This document shows positions 1 through 7,572 of a stretch of DNA of 64,000 nucleotides, in pieces (position 1 is the first letter of the stretch; the number at the start of each line of letters is the position of its first letter). The notes below the pieces were generated by a model, which was not told the DNA's origin, searched no databases, and was given only the letters and a program-made list of their open reading frames with translations. The stretch is from Deinococcus deserti VCD115 (GTDB lineage Bacteria > Deinococcota > Deinococci > Deinococcales > Deinococcaceae). Position numbers and translations under genes: made by a program. The stretch is taken from the NCBI RefSeq assembly GCF_000020685.1, contig NC_012526.1, positions 1,466,001 to 1,530,000 of the forward strand, written 5' to 3'.

Positions 1-902
1 ACGATTACGACGTTCGCAAGGCGGTTGCCTTACGCCCTGACCTCCCCGGTGACGCGATTCGTGAACTGGCGAGTGACCTGCACGGTCTCGTGCGCTCCAG
101 CGTGGCCCGGCGCCTGGACCTGCCCCTGGACTGCATGCTGACCCTGGCGGCTGATGACGACGCCGACGTGCTGGCCACCCTGGCCCGCCGGGTTGACCTG
201 CCGCGCAACGTACGCAGCTGGCTGGCCACACATGAAAGCGATGTCGTGCGGGCTGCGGCGCTGCAGGCCTGGAGTGTGCCTGCCGAGTGGCTGGCCAGGG
301 CCGAGCACGACGCCGACCCGGAAGTTCGCGCTGCGCTGGCTCGCCGGCCTGACGCCGACCCAGCGCTGCTCGAACGGCTGGCCGAGGATGAGTCCGAAAC
401 AGTACGCCGCGCCCTGCTGGAGCGCAATGATCTGCCGGACGGCGCGGTACTGGCGCTGGCCCGCTCCCCCGAACAGGACATCCGGCTGCAAGTCGCCAGC
501 GCGGAGGGACTTTCAGCCGAGGTGCTGGACGTGCTGCTCACCGACCACGATCCGGCCATCCGTACGCTGCTGGCCGTTCGCCCGGATCTGAACGCTGACC
601 AGCTTTCGCGCCTGGCTGAGGACGAGAGTGCCGATGTGCGCCGCGCAGCAGCCTATGCCGCGCGGGTCAGCCCGGCGACCCTTGCCCGGCTCGCGCTGGA
701 TTCCAACGCCGGAGTGCGGCGGGCTGCGGCCCGCCACCCACAGTTGCCGCCAGATTCACTTCCCGCACTCGCCGCTGACCCGGACGATGGCGTGAGGCTG
801 GCGGTGGCAGGCCGGGCCGACCTCTCCCCTGCGCTGCGTGCGCAACTGGCAGAAGACCCGGATGCCAGCGTACGCACGGAACTGGACGCACAGGCCACTT
901 GA
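1..902 (+). CDS. Leucine-rich repeat variant (LRV/HEAT-like) protein, 5' end outside window
   Basis: The reading frame is open from the left edge (frame starting at base 3) to the TGA at 900-902, so the N-terminus is missing. The visible part is a run of about 24-residue repeats of the form PxxLxxLAxDxDxxVRxAVAxRPDL, for example RPDLNADQLSRLAEDES and HPQLPPDSLPALAADPD. This is the pattern of leucine-rich repeat variant and HEAT-like alpha-solenoids, which act as protein-binding scaffolds. No catalytic domain is seen in this part. The GC-rich codon use is typical of the window. The binding partner and the length of the missing N-terminus cannot be told from this sequence. Confidence 0.8.
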   Translation, partial: DYDVRKAVALRPDLPGDAIRELASDLHGLVRSSVARRLDLPLDCMLTLAADDDADVLATLARRVDLPRNVRSWLATHESDVVRAAALQAWSVPAEWLARAEHDADPEVRAALARRPDADPALLERLAEDESETVRRALLERNDLPDGAVLALARSPEQDIRLQVASAEGLSAEVLDVLLTDHDPAIRTLLAVRPDLNADQLSRLAEDESADVRRAAAYAARVSPATLARLALDSNAGVRRAAARHPQLPPDSLPALAADPDDGVRLAVAGRADLSPALRAQLAEDPDASVRTELDAQAT

Positions 903-940
903 CGGACGCGCCGCCCACCCTGGTCTGACACACTGCTGCG

Positions 941-1309
941 GTGAAAGACGTCCGCATGATGCTCGATGGAGTGAGATTCAGCCTCAGGGCCGTGATCCTG
1001 TGTATCCGGGACGGTCACCTGCTGGTCAACCGCACCGCTGGCGATGACTTCTGGTTTCTGCCGGGGGGCGCAGCCGGGATCGGCGAAGACACGAGGCTGG
1101 CCGCAGCGCGCGAATGGCAGGAGGAAACCGGCCTCGCTGCCGGTCCCATGCAGCTCGTGGGTGTGGTGGAAAATTTTTTTGGTGCTCCTCCCCGGCGCGA
1201 ACATGAGGTCGGCTTCTATTACCGGATGGACGCTCCAACGGAACTGCCGGGCGGGTCCTTTCAGCTGGCCGATAACCCGGATGTGCAGGCCGAATGGCTT
1301 CCCGTTTAG
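941..1309 (+). CDS. NUDIX hydrolase, probably truncated by an in-frame TAG
   Basis: A canonical Nudix box (G-x5-E-x7-REUxEExGU) reads as GAAGIGE, seven residues, then REWQEETGL. It binds the divalent metal used to hydrolyse nucleoside diphosphates linked to other groups. The frame stops at TAG 1307-1309 straight after AEWLPV, where family members normally continue with a C-terminal helix. The same frame then stays open for 30 more codons to TGA 1400-1402 and ends in IRHLINRD, a tail I associate with full-length Nudix proteins. So the gene probably carries a nonsense mutation, or the stop is read through or a sequencing error. The GTG start at 941 lies 6 nt after a CACACT -10-like box, as in other leaderless genes here. 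Substrate unknown. Confidence 0.75.
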   Translation: MKDVRMMLDGVRFSLRAVILCIRDGHLLVNRTAGDDFWFLPGGAAGIGEDTRLAAAREWQEETGLAAGPMQLVGVVENFFGAPPRREHEVGFYYRMDAPTELPGGSFQLADNPDVQAEWLPV

Positions 1310-1420
1310 GTGGTCCGTTTCCGCAACGTGTACCCGTCAGCTACGTGCGCCCTGCTGGATGTGGCGCCGGGTGAAATCAGGCACCTGATCAACCGGGACT
1401 GAGTGAACCGGGACCGACCT

Positions 1421-3655
1421 TCAGGCGGGTGTGAGGTTGGCGAACTTGACAATCAGTTTCTTGGTGCCCGCCGAAGCGAAGTGCACCGTGACTTCCTGCT
1501 TCTCGCCGGTGCCTGCCACCGCCAGCACCTGCCCCTCACCAAATTTGGGGTGCCGGACCTTCTCACCGCCGCGGTAGGCCATGCCGGCTGTCATGGGGCT
1601 GGTGTTTTTCACCGCACTTGGCGCGGCGGGCACCGTGGGCCGGTATTGCTTCCAGGTGGTCGCGCGGTACTCGATGACCTGCCCGTACGGGTCAATGGTC
1701 TCGAAGCCGCCCTCGATTTCTTCAAGGAAGCGGCTGTCCTCGGCGGCGTTGGTCTTGCCGTACTGCATGCGGTTCTGTGCGGCAGTCAGGAAGAGCCGTT
1801 CCATGGCGCGGGTGATGCCAACATAGAACAGGCGCCGCTCCTCCTCAATGCCTCCAGCCTCGACCAGGGCGCCCTTGCTGGGCAGCAGGCCTTCTTCCGT
1901 GCCCACGATAAACACCACCGGAAACTCCAGCCCCTTGGCGTTGTGCAGGGTCATCAGGGTGACCGCGTCCTCAGGCACGTCCTTATTTTCCTTACGGGTG
2001 CGCATATCGTCCACGCTCGACAGCAGCGCAGCGTCATCCAGGAAATCGGCGATGGTGCCCTCGTTGGTCTGGGACCATTCCTCAGCGGCGTTGACGAGTT
2101 CCTCCAGGTTCTCCATGCGAACCTGACCTTCCTGGCCTTCCTGGCGCAGCAGGTCCAGGTACCCACTGTTCTCGATCACGTAACGCAGAAAGGGGGCTGG
2201 CTCGTAGTTGTCGGCGGCGTCGGCCATGGCCTGCATCAGCTCAGCAAAATCGACTGGCTTCTGTGCGCCCCGGTCCAGGATGTTCCGCTCAGAGGCATTG
2301 GCACAGGCTGTGAGCAGGCTGGTTTCGTTCAGGCGGGCCCATTCCATCAGCTTTTCCAGCGCGGTGTCGCCAATGCCGCGTTTGGGCCGCCCGATAATGC
2401 GCCGCAGCGCCACGTCGTCGGACGGGTTGATCGCCAGCCGGGCATAGGCCAGGATGTCGCGGATCTCGCGGCGGTCATAGAAGCCCACCCCACCGACAAT
2501 CTTGGCCGGGATCTGCACGCGGCGCAGCGACTCTTCGATCACACGCGACTGGGCGTTCGTGCGGTACAGGATCGCCATATCCGCGAACTTGCGGCCTTCG
2601 CCTCGCATGCGGGTCAACCATTCGGCCACAAACTCGCCCTCGCCACGGTGATCCATGGCGCGGTGAAACATGACCGGGTGACCTTCCTCCTTCACCGGCT
2701 TGAGGGTCTTGTCGAGGCGCTCGGTATTGTTCTCGATGAGCTTGTTGGCCAGGTTCAGCACTCTGGCGCTGGAGCGGTAGTTATGCTCCAGCATGTACAC
2801 CTTGGCGTCAGGGTAGTCCTTCTGAAAGTCAAGGATGTTCTGAATGTCCGCGCCACGGAACTTGTAGATGCTCTGGTCCGGATCACCCACCACCAGCAGG
2901 TTGCGGTCGCGCGAGGCGAGCAGACGGGTCAGTTCGTACTGCGCCTTATTGGTATCCTGATACTCGTCCACGTGAATAAAACGGGCGCGGTTCTGAACAG
3001 CGTTCAGGACGGCCGGAACCTCGTGAAACAGCCGGACGGTCTCGGTAATCAGGTCCCCGAAGTCGATGGCGTTCTGGCTGCGCTTGCGGGCCTCGTAACG
3101 CCGGTAGGCCTCGGCAGCCACCTCACGGGGCAGACCGCTGATGTACGGCTCGCCGCTGCGGCCCAGATCCCCAGGGGTAATCAGGTTGCTCTTGGCGCGG
3201 TCAATAATGCCGCGCAGCACCCGCGGACTGGTCTCGGGTCCAATGCCGGGAATACTGCCCATGACTTCCTTGAGGATGTCACTCTGGTCATCGTCGTCAT
3301 AGATGACAAAGCCGCGCTTGAGCCCGATGTGCTCCCCGTAGGCACGCAGAATACGCACGCCCGCAGAGTGGAAGGTACTCATCCACAATCGGTCGGCGCC
3401 TTCGACCAGGTGTTGGGCGCGTTCGCGCATCTCGGCCGCGGCCTTGTTGGTAAAGGTCACAGCGAGAATCTCGCCTGGGTCTACGCCGTAGTGCTGGATC
3501 AGGTGGGCAATGCGGTACACCAGCGTGCGTGTCTTGCCGCTCCCGGCACCGGCGATCACCAGGGCCGGCCCCGTAAAATGGTCGGCCGCCTGCGCCTGGG
3601 TATCGTTGAGCTGGCTCAGTAGATCAGAAGGGGGAAGGTCCGGGCCCGAATTCAC
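1421..3655 (-). CDS. uvrD: ATP-dependent DNA helicase UvrD/PcrA
   Basis: This is a 744-residue SF1A helicase that unwinds DNA 3' to 5' in nucleotide excision repair, mismatch repair and recombination control. Motifs in order: Q-motif region LNDTQAQAA (residues 16-24), Walker A GAGSGKT (36-42), motif Ia TFTNKAA, motif II DEYQD, motif III GDPDQSIYKFRGAD, motif IV NYRS, motif V TLMTLHNAKGLEF and motif VI VGITRAMERL. The C-terminal 60 residues end in a small beta-rich domain (GEKVRHPKFGEGQVL) like the RNA-polymerase-binding tail of PcrA/UvrD. The start is GTG 3655, 6 nt downstream of a TAGAAT -10 box, which suggests a leaderless message. It stands alone, with a repair-regulon-like operator upstream. 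Confidence 0.97.
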   Translation of the reverse strand: MNSGPDLPPSDLLSQLNDTQAQAADHFTGPALVIAGAGSGKTRTLVYRIAHLIQHYGVDPGEILAVTFTNKAAAEMRERAQHLVEGADRLWMSTFHSAGVRILRAYGEHIGLKRGFVIYDDDDQSDILKEVMGSIPGIGPETSPRVLRGIIDRAKSNLITPGDLGRSGEPYISGLPREVAAEAYRRYEARKRSQNAIDFGDLITETVRLFHEVPAVLNAVQNRARFIHVDEYQDTNKAQYELTRLLASRDRNLLVVGDPDQSIYKFRGADIQNILDFQKDYPDAKVYMLEHNYRSSARVLNLANKLIENNTERLDKTLKPVKEEGHPVMFHRAMDHRGEGEFVAEWLTRMRGEGRKFADMAILYRTNAQSRVIEESLRRVQIPAKIVGGVGFYDRREIRDILAYARLAINPSDDVALRRIIGRPKRGIGDTALEKLMEWARLNETSLLTACANASERNILDRGAQKPVDFAELMQAMADAADNYEPAPFLRYVIENSGYLDLLRQEGQEGQVRMENLEELVNAAEEWSQTNEGTIADFLDDAALLSSVDDMRTRKENKDVPEDAVTLMTLHNAKGLEFPVVFIVGTEEGLLPSKGALVEAGGIEEERRLFYVGITRAMERLFLTAAQNRMQYGKTNAAEDSRFLEEIEGGFETIDPYGQVIEYRATTWKQYRPTVPAAPSAVKNTSPMTAGMAYRGGEKVRHPKFGEGQVLAVAGTGEKQEVTVHFASAGTKKLIVKFANLTPA

Positions 3656-3661
3656 CTTGGG

Positions 3662-3694
3662 ATTCTAGCAGGGCTGGTTCTGTTGAAAGCGTAA
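3662..3694 (-). promoter_or_regulatory. uvrD promoter with RDRM-like operator
   Basis: The minus strand has TAGAAT at 3667-3662, followed 6 nt later by the GTG start of uvrD. Ten bases upstream of that -10, at 3678-3694, lies TTCTGTTGAAAGCGTAA (plus strand), a degraded match to the Deinococcus radiation/desiccation response motif TTATGTCATTGACATAA, with the outer half-sites best kept. The geometry is close to that at gyrA in this window. In D. radiodurans uvrD belongs to the DdrO regulon. The match is weak, so this is a candidate only. Confidence 0.35.
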
Positions 3695-3765
3695 TGAGGC
3701 TTGCCTGACCTGCGGCTGACAGCGTGATCAACGTCAGCTGACAGCCGGAGATGATCCTTGGCGAC

Positions 3766-4074
3766 ATGAGCGCAGCCCCTCGTCTGTCTTCTTCGAACCG
3801 GCCTCTGATGCTGGCTCCAGCGGTCCAGGCTTTCGTTAGAGGCCTGGCGGACACGCAGCAGGCGCAAGCTGAAGCGACCCTCATGGCACTGGATGAGTAC
3901 CTCGGTGGAACTTCTCCTCTTCTGGCGTATACCCGCCTGACTGGAGACGCCTGGGTGCGTACGCTGCCTGAGGCTGACCGCCCAGATGCGCACACCCTGC
4001 TGGATCAATTCCGCGGATTTCTGAGGGACAATGGGTGGCTGGACGCCGCCCGGCCTGTCAACCAGTTCGATTGA
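3766..4074 (+). CDS. Small protein of unknown function
   Basis: This is a 102-residue soluble protein starting MSAAPRLSSSN. An alternative ATG at 3751 adds MILGD but sits directly on the GGAG that could act as its ribosome-binding site. It is predicted all-helical from its composition (AFVRGLADTQQAQAEATLMALDEYLG, then HTLLDQFRGFLRDNGWL). The general look recalls the SAM-like core-binding domain of tyrosine recombinases, but there is no catalytic domain and I would not assign it to that family. It lies between the divergent uvrD and a convergent hydrolase. Codon use is normal for the window, which supports a real gene. Confidence 0.6.
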   Translation: MSAAPRLSSSNRPLMLAPAVQAFVRGLADTQQAQAEATLMALDEYLGGTSPLLAYTRLTGDAWVRTLPEADRPDAHTLLDQFRGFLRDNGWLDAARPVNQFD

Positions 4075-4221
4075 AGTTGGGGCGGGCTAAGAATCTGGTG
4101 ACGGTATCAAGCCTTGTTCATTCTGCCCCATGCCCTGCAGAATATTCATTTTTTTGTGACCACCAGAGAAAGCTGCGCAGATGTCCCATGATATATGGGC
4201 TCTTTTTCCAGCCAGGACGAC

Positions 4222-5004
4222 CTAGCGGGTCGCCGCAAGAATCAGCTCCGCTGTCTCCTTGGGCATGTCCCACTGTGGAAAGTGGCCACTGTGCTCGAAC
4301 CAGCGGAGGCGGGCATCAGGAAACAGGGCGACCGCCCGGCGTGCCTGTCGGGGAAGACAAACGCGGTCGTGTCGGCCCCAGCCAATCACCAGAGGCTTTG
4401 TAAGCTGCCCAGGCGCGATCCCTTGCTGTGTAGGGCCTTCAACCAGATCACGCAGAACCGCATCAATCGAAGGGGAAGCCGCGAAAGAGCGCATTTCTGT
4501 GAGGCTCAGTTGCCCTCCAAGCGTCCAGGGATGCGACGAGAACTGAGCGAACAGCACGGTCCGCCCAACGGCACTGCCGGTCAGCGCAGGCATGACCGGC
4601 TGTAACAACCGGATCAGATCCACTGAGAGCTTCACTGTCTGGTAGAAAAACGCTTTCTCCCAACCGCGCCAGAAGCCGCCAGGGTCGAGTGACACCACCG
4701 CGCCCAGGACTCCCCGCCGGGCCAGTTCCAGGACCAGCCGCGCTCCCATTGAACTGCCGACTGCGTCTGTACCGACCAGATTTTCCTGGCGTAGGAACTC
4801 TTCAACCGCGTCAGCGAGCCTCGCAAACGTAGCCTGACCGGGCAGCGGCGGTGTATGTCCGAACCCCGGCAGATCTATTGCGACAATTTCCCGCTGGGCA
4901 CTTAGTGCGGGCAGTACCGGCTCCCATGAGCGCCAGCTGCTTCCGAGTCCATGAATCAGCAGGAGCGGCTTTCCCTGCCCACGCCGGATAACGTTGAAGT
5001 GCAT
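4222..5004 (-). CDS. Alpha/beta hydrolase
   Basis: A 260-residue cytoplasmic alpha/beta-hydrolase-fold enzyme without a signal peptide. It has the oxyanion-hole motif HGLGSSW (residues 19-25), the nucleophile elbow GSSMG (Ser about residue 85), a late acid in GWGRHDRVCLP and the catalytic His in HSGHFPQWD near residue 240. That completes the Ser-Asp-His triad of esterases, lipases and C-C hydrolases of the MhpC-like type. No neighbour suggests a substrate. A TACTGT box lies 5 nt before the ATG, so the message may be leaderless. Confidence 0.85.
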   Translation of the reverse strand: MHFNVIRRGQGKPLLLIHGLGSSWRSWEPVLPALSAQREIVAIDLPGFGHTPPLPGQATFARLADAVEEFLRQENLVGTDAVGSSMGARLVLELARRGVLGAVVSLDPGGFWRGWEKAFFYQTVKLSVDLIRLLQPVMPALTGSAVGRTVLFAQFSSHPWTLGGQLSLTEMRSFAASPSIDAVLRDLVEGPTQQGIAPGQLTKPLVIGWGRHDRVCLPRQARRAVALFPDARLRWFEHSGHFPQWDMPKETAELILAATR

Positions 5005-5272
5005 TCTGAACAGTAGGAGCCACGGATCGTGCCGGGTGCTGCGCGACCCACAATTGGACTGCAGATGAAGACAATCTGGAGAACCTGCATGTGAAGATGC
5101 CTGGGTTCAGTTGACTTGATGCAGGCGCAGTGAGAGCGCTCATACCGGCCCGGACACAGAAGCTGCCCGGCAGATCCGCACCGTGCTCCATGCACTGCAT
5201 TAACTTGCCCGCATCCGTCTCGGAGTACCTATCCGCGGCCCATCCAAACTGCTCTAATCCGGCATCTGTGGC

Positions 5273-6034
5273 TTATAGCGTAAGAATTTCGTGGCCTTTG
5301 GGCGTAATGGCGATGGTGTGCTCGAACTGAGCACTGGGCTTGCGGTCGGCCGTAATCACGGTCCAGCCGTCTGGCAGCAGCCTCGTTTCCGGGGTGCCCA
5401 GGTTGATCATGGGTTCGACTGTGAATACCATTCCCGGCTGCAGCTTCAGTCCGGTGTGCCGCGCCCCCCAGTGGTAGATCGTGGGTTCCTCGTGCAGGCG
5501 CTTGCCGATTCCGTGCCCGGTATATTCGCGGACCACGCCGAATCCGCGGCTTTCTGCCAGTGACTGGATCGCGTGACCGATATTTCCGGTGCGGCCACCG
5601 GGTTTGCATTCGGCCAGACCCGCATCCAGGCACTGCCGGGTCGTTTCGACCAGCCGCTGGACCTCGGTGCCGACCTCGCCCACCATGTACGTCGTGCAGG
5701 CGTCCCCGTACACTCCGTTCATCAGCACCCCGATATCCACACCGATGATGTCGCCTTCCTTGAGTTCCTGCGCGCCGGGAATCCCGTGGCAGATCACCTC
5801 GTTGATGCTGGCGCAGATGGTTGCAGGGAAGGGATTGCTTTTGGGGCCATAGCCCAGATACGCGGGTACAGCGCCGGCTTTGCGGATGTGCTCCTCAGCG
5901 ATCCGGTCAAGCTCACCCAGGGTCACCCCGGGCTTCACATAGGGCTCAAGGATTCTGAAGGTCTCCGCCACCAGCGCCCCCGCACGGCGCATCAGCTCTA
6001 TTTCACGGGCAGATTTCAGGGCGACTCGGCTCAT
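5273..6034 (-). CDS. map: Methionine aminopeptidase, type I
   Basis: This enzyme removes the initiator methionine from nascent proteins in the cytosol. Its 253 residues match the usual type I length of about 250 without the type II insertion. Metal ligands are visible in order: Asp in GVDIGVLMNG, Asp in YGDACTTY, His in TGHGIGKRLHEEP, Glu in FTVEPMIN and the late Glu in AQFEHTIAIT. The substrate-binding His is in ICHGIPG. It begins MSRVALKSAREIELMRRAG, and the ATG lies 8 nt after TACCGT, compatible with a leaderless transcript. It is divergent from the peptidase gene dppA, so both neighbours handle peptides, though no functional link is implied. Confidence 0.96.
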   Translation of the reverse strand: MSRVALKSAREIELMRRAGALVAETFRILEPYVKPGVTLGELDRIAEEHIRKAGAVPAYLGYGPKSNPFPATICASINEVICHGIPGAQELKEGDIIGVDIGVLMNGVYGDACTTYMVGEVGTEVQRLVETTRQCLDAGLAECKPGGRTGNIGHAIQSLAESRGFGVVREYTGHGIGKRLHEEPTIYHWGARHTGLKLQPGMVFTVEPMINLGTPETRLLPDGWTVITADRKPSAQFEHTIAITPKGHEILTL

Positions 6035-6085
6035 AACAGGTCACGGTAGCACGCATGAATGCAGCGCAGCAGGTAGGCTGGGCGG

Positions 6086-6937
6086 ATGAAAGTGGTGATC
6101 AGCGTGGACATGGAGGGCGTGTGCGGCGTCTCGAGCTGGGTTCAGGTCAGTCCACCCGAGTTCGGCGGGCTGGTCAACAGCACCGAATATCAATCAGCGC
6201 GCGAGCGTATGACCCGCGAGGCTGCCGCCGCCGCTCTGGGTGCCCTGGCCGCCGGAGCCACGGATGTGCTGGTCAACGACAGCCACGACGGCATGCGGAA
6301 CCTGCTTCCTGATCTCCTGCCGGATGAGGTCAGGTACACCACCGGCAACGATAAGCCGCTGAGCATGGTGCAGGGCGTCCAGGAGCCGGATGTGGCGGCC
6401 CTGCTGTTCGTGGGCTACCACGCCAGGGCCGGCAGCATCCACGCGCCTCTGGCCCACACCTGGAACGGCTATGTACGCAGTGTCCGCTTCAACGGCATTG
6501 AGACCGGAGAGTACGGCATCAATGCCCTGCTGGCCGGACACTACGGTGTCCCGGTGGTTTTCGCCTCCGGTGACGACATCGCCATGCGTGAGATCACGGC
6601 GGAACTGGGTTCCCAGGTGGTGACCGTACCGGTCAAGGAAGGACTCAGCTCCTTCTCGGCGATTCACCTGCACCCGCGGGAAGCGCAGCGCCGGATCCGC
6701 GACGGTGCTGAGCGGGCTGTCCGGACTGCCGGGGAAGCCAGGCCCTACACCACCCACTGGCCAGCTGTGTGCGAGCTGGGGTTTGACCATCAGGCACGGG
6801 CCGACCAGTGCGAGCGCGTTCCGGGAGTGACGCGGACCTCGGCGGTCACGGTCGGCTGGGAGAGCCCCAACGCCTGGCACCTGTTCCAGACCTTCCGTAT
6901 GCTGGCCCAGGTGGGTGACGTTCGCCTCAACGGCTGA
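6086..6937 (+). CDS. dppA: M55 family D-aminopeptidase (DppA-like)
   Basis: A 283-residue zinc peptidase of family M55. In Bacillus DppA cleaves D-Ala-D-Ala and related D-peptides, probably to recycle cell-wall material. Metal-ligand motifs are visible: SVDMEGVCGV (Asp8 and Glu10), NDSHDGMRN (His about 70) and GYHARAGS (His about 113), with HTWNG for the substrate-binding region. The start follows TAGGCT by 6 nt, pointing to a leaderless mRNA. Unlike the Bacillus dpp operon there are no dipeptide transporter genes next to it. Confidence 0.9.
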   Translation: MKVVISVDMEGVCGVSSWVQVSPPEFGGLVNSTEYQSARERMTREAAAAALGALAAGATDVLVNDSHDGMRNLLPDLLPDEVRYTTGNDKPLSMVQGVQEPDVAALLFVGYHARAGSIHAPLAHTWNGYVRSVRFNGIETGEYGINALLAGHYGVPVVFASGDDIAMREITAELGSQVVTVPVKEGLSSFSAIHLHPREAQRRIRDGAERAVRTAGEARPYTTHWPAVCELGFDHQARADQCERVPGVTRTSAVTVGWESPNAWHLFQTFRMLAQVGDVRLNG

Positions 6938-6969
6938 AATTCTCACCGCGCTTGCGTACACTGCGCGCC

Positions 6970-7404
6970 GTGAAACGCATCGTTTTGGTTCTTCTCGCTC
7001 TTGGTTCCGGTGGGGCCCAGGCCGCTGTAGCCTGGGCCGGCGTCAATGCCTCTACTTCTGGCTATGGCGTCCATGCAGGCGTGGCCGTTGTGCCCGTGCC
7101 ATTTGTAGGCACATTGGGCGTGGAAGCAAGTGCAGAGCGGGCCTGGAGCACTGCGGGCCCAAGCCGCCTCGCCGCCGGCCTTACTGTGAGGGACCTGAAT
7201 CTGCCCCTGACACGGGTGGACGCTTTCGGTACGCTGGGCGGTGAATACCGTACATCCACAGCGTCACAGCCAGCTGCTCTGGCTGCATTTGCCGAAGCCG
7301 GCTTGCGTGGACGACTGGCTGGACCAGCCGGCTGGCGCGCCTTTGCCCGCGCGAATACATCCGGAGCATTCGGGGCTGGCCTGGGGCTTGAACTGCGGTT
7401 CTGA
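6970..7404 (+). CDS. Small exported beta-rich protein, unknown
   Basis: The product is 144 residues with a clear signal peptide (MKRIVLVLLALGSGGAQA, cleavage likely after AQA). The mature part alternates small and hydrophobic residues and ends in an aromatic residue (LGLELRF), like short outer-membrane beta-barrels or OmpA-like barrels, a plausible but unproved reading. The GTG start at 6970 is preferred over an in-frame TTG at 6952 because TACACT stands 7 nt before the GTG and the signal peptide then begins properly with MKR. It follows dppA by 32 bp but has its own promoter-like box. Confidence 0.7.
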   Translation: MKRIVLVLLALGSGGAQAAVAWAGVNASTSGYGVHAGVAVVPVPFVGTLGVEASAERAWSTAGPSRLAAGLTVRDLNLPLTRVDAFGTLGGEYRTSTASQPAALAAFAEAGLRGRLAGPAGWRAFARANTSGAFGAGLGLELRF

Positions 7405-7527
7405 CACGAAACGAGCAGGTGCCCTACAGCCGGGACTGGTCATGATGACCAGCGCGTTCTCCCACCTTTGAATGGAACGGGTGCCGACTTCGTCATTCTC
7501 CCTTCAAAAACAGCGAAAACACAGGAA

Positions 7528-7556
7528 CACCCCTCCCTGAACAGCCAGGAGGGGTG
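7528..7556 (-). terminator. Terminator of the TAP-like peptidase gene
   Basis: A 9-bp perfect stem (CACCCCTCC at 7528-7536 with GGAGGGGTG at 7548-7556) sits 17 bp after the stop of the minus-strand peptidase gene. On that strand it is followed by a T-rich tract (the complement of AAAAACAGCGAAAAC). Confidence 0.75.
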
Positions 7557-7572
7557 CATTGTCATGCAGATT

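Noticed and set aside
1403..3622. A 739-codon plus-strand frame opposite uvrD
   Set aside because: It is the exact antisense shadow of the helicase gene; high GC keeps the complementary frame open. No family motifs.
3766..4074. Assignment of the small gene to phage integrases
   Set aside because: Only a vague resemblance of the helical part to a core-binding domain; no catalytic residues and no attachment site.
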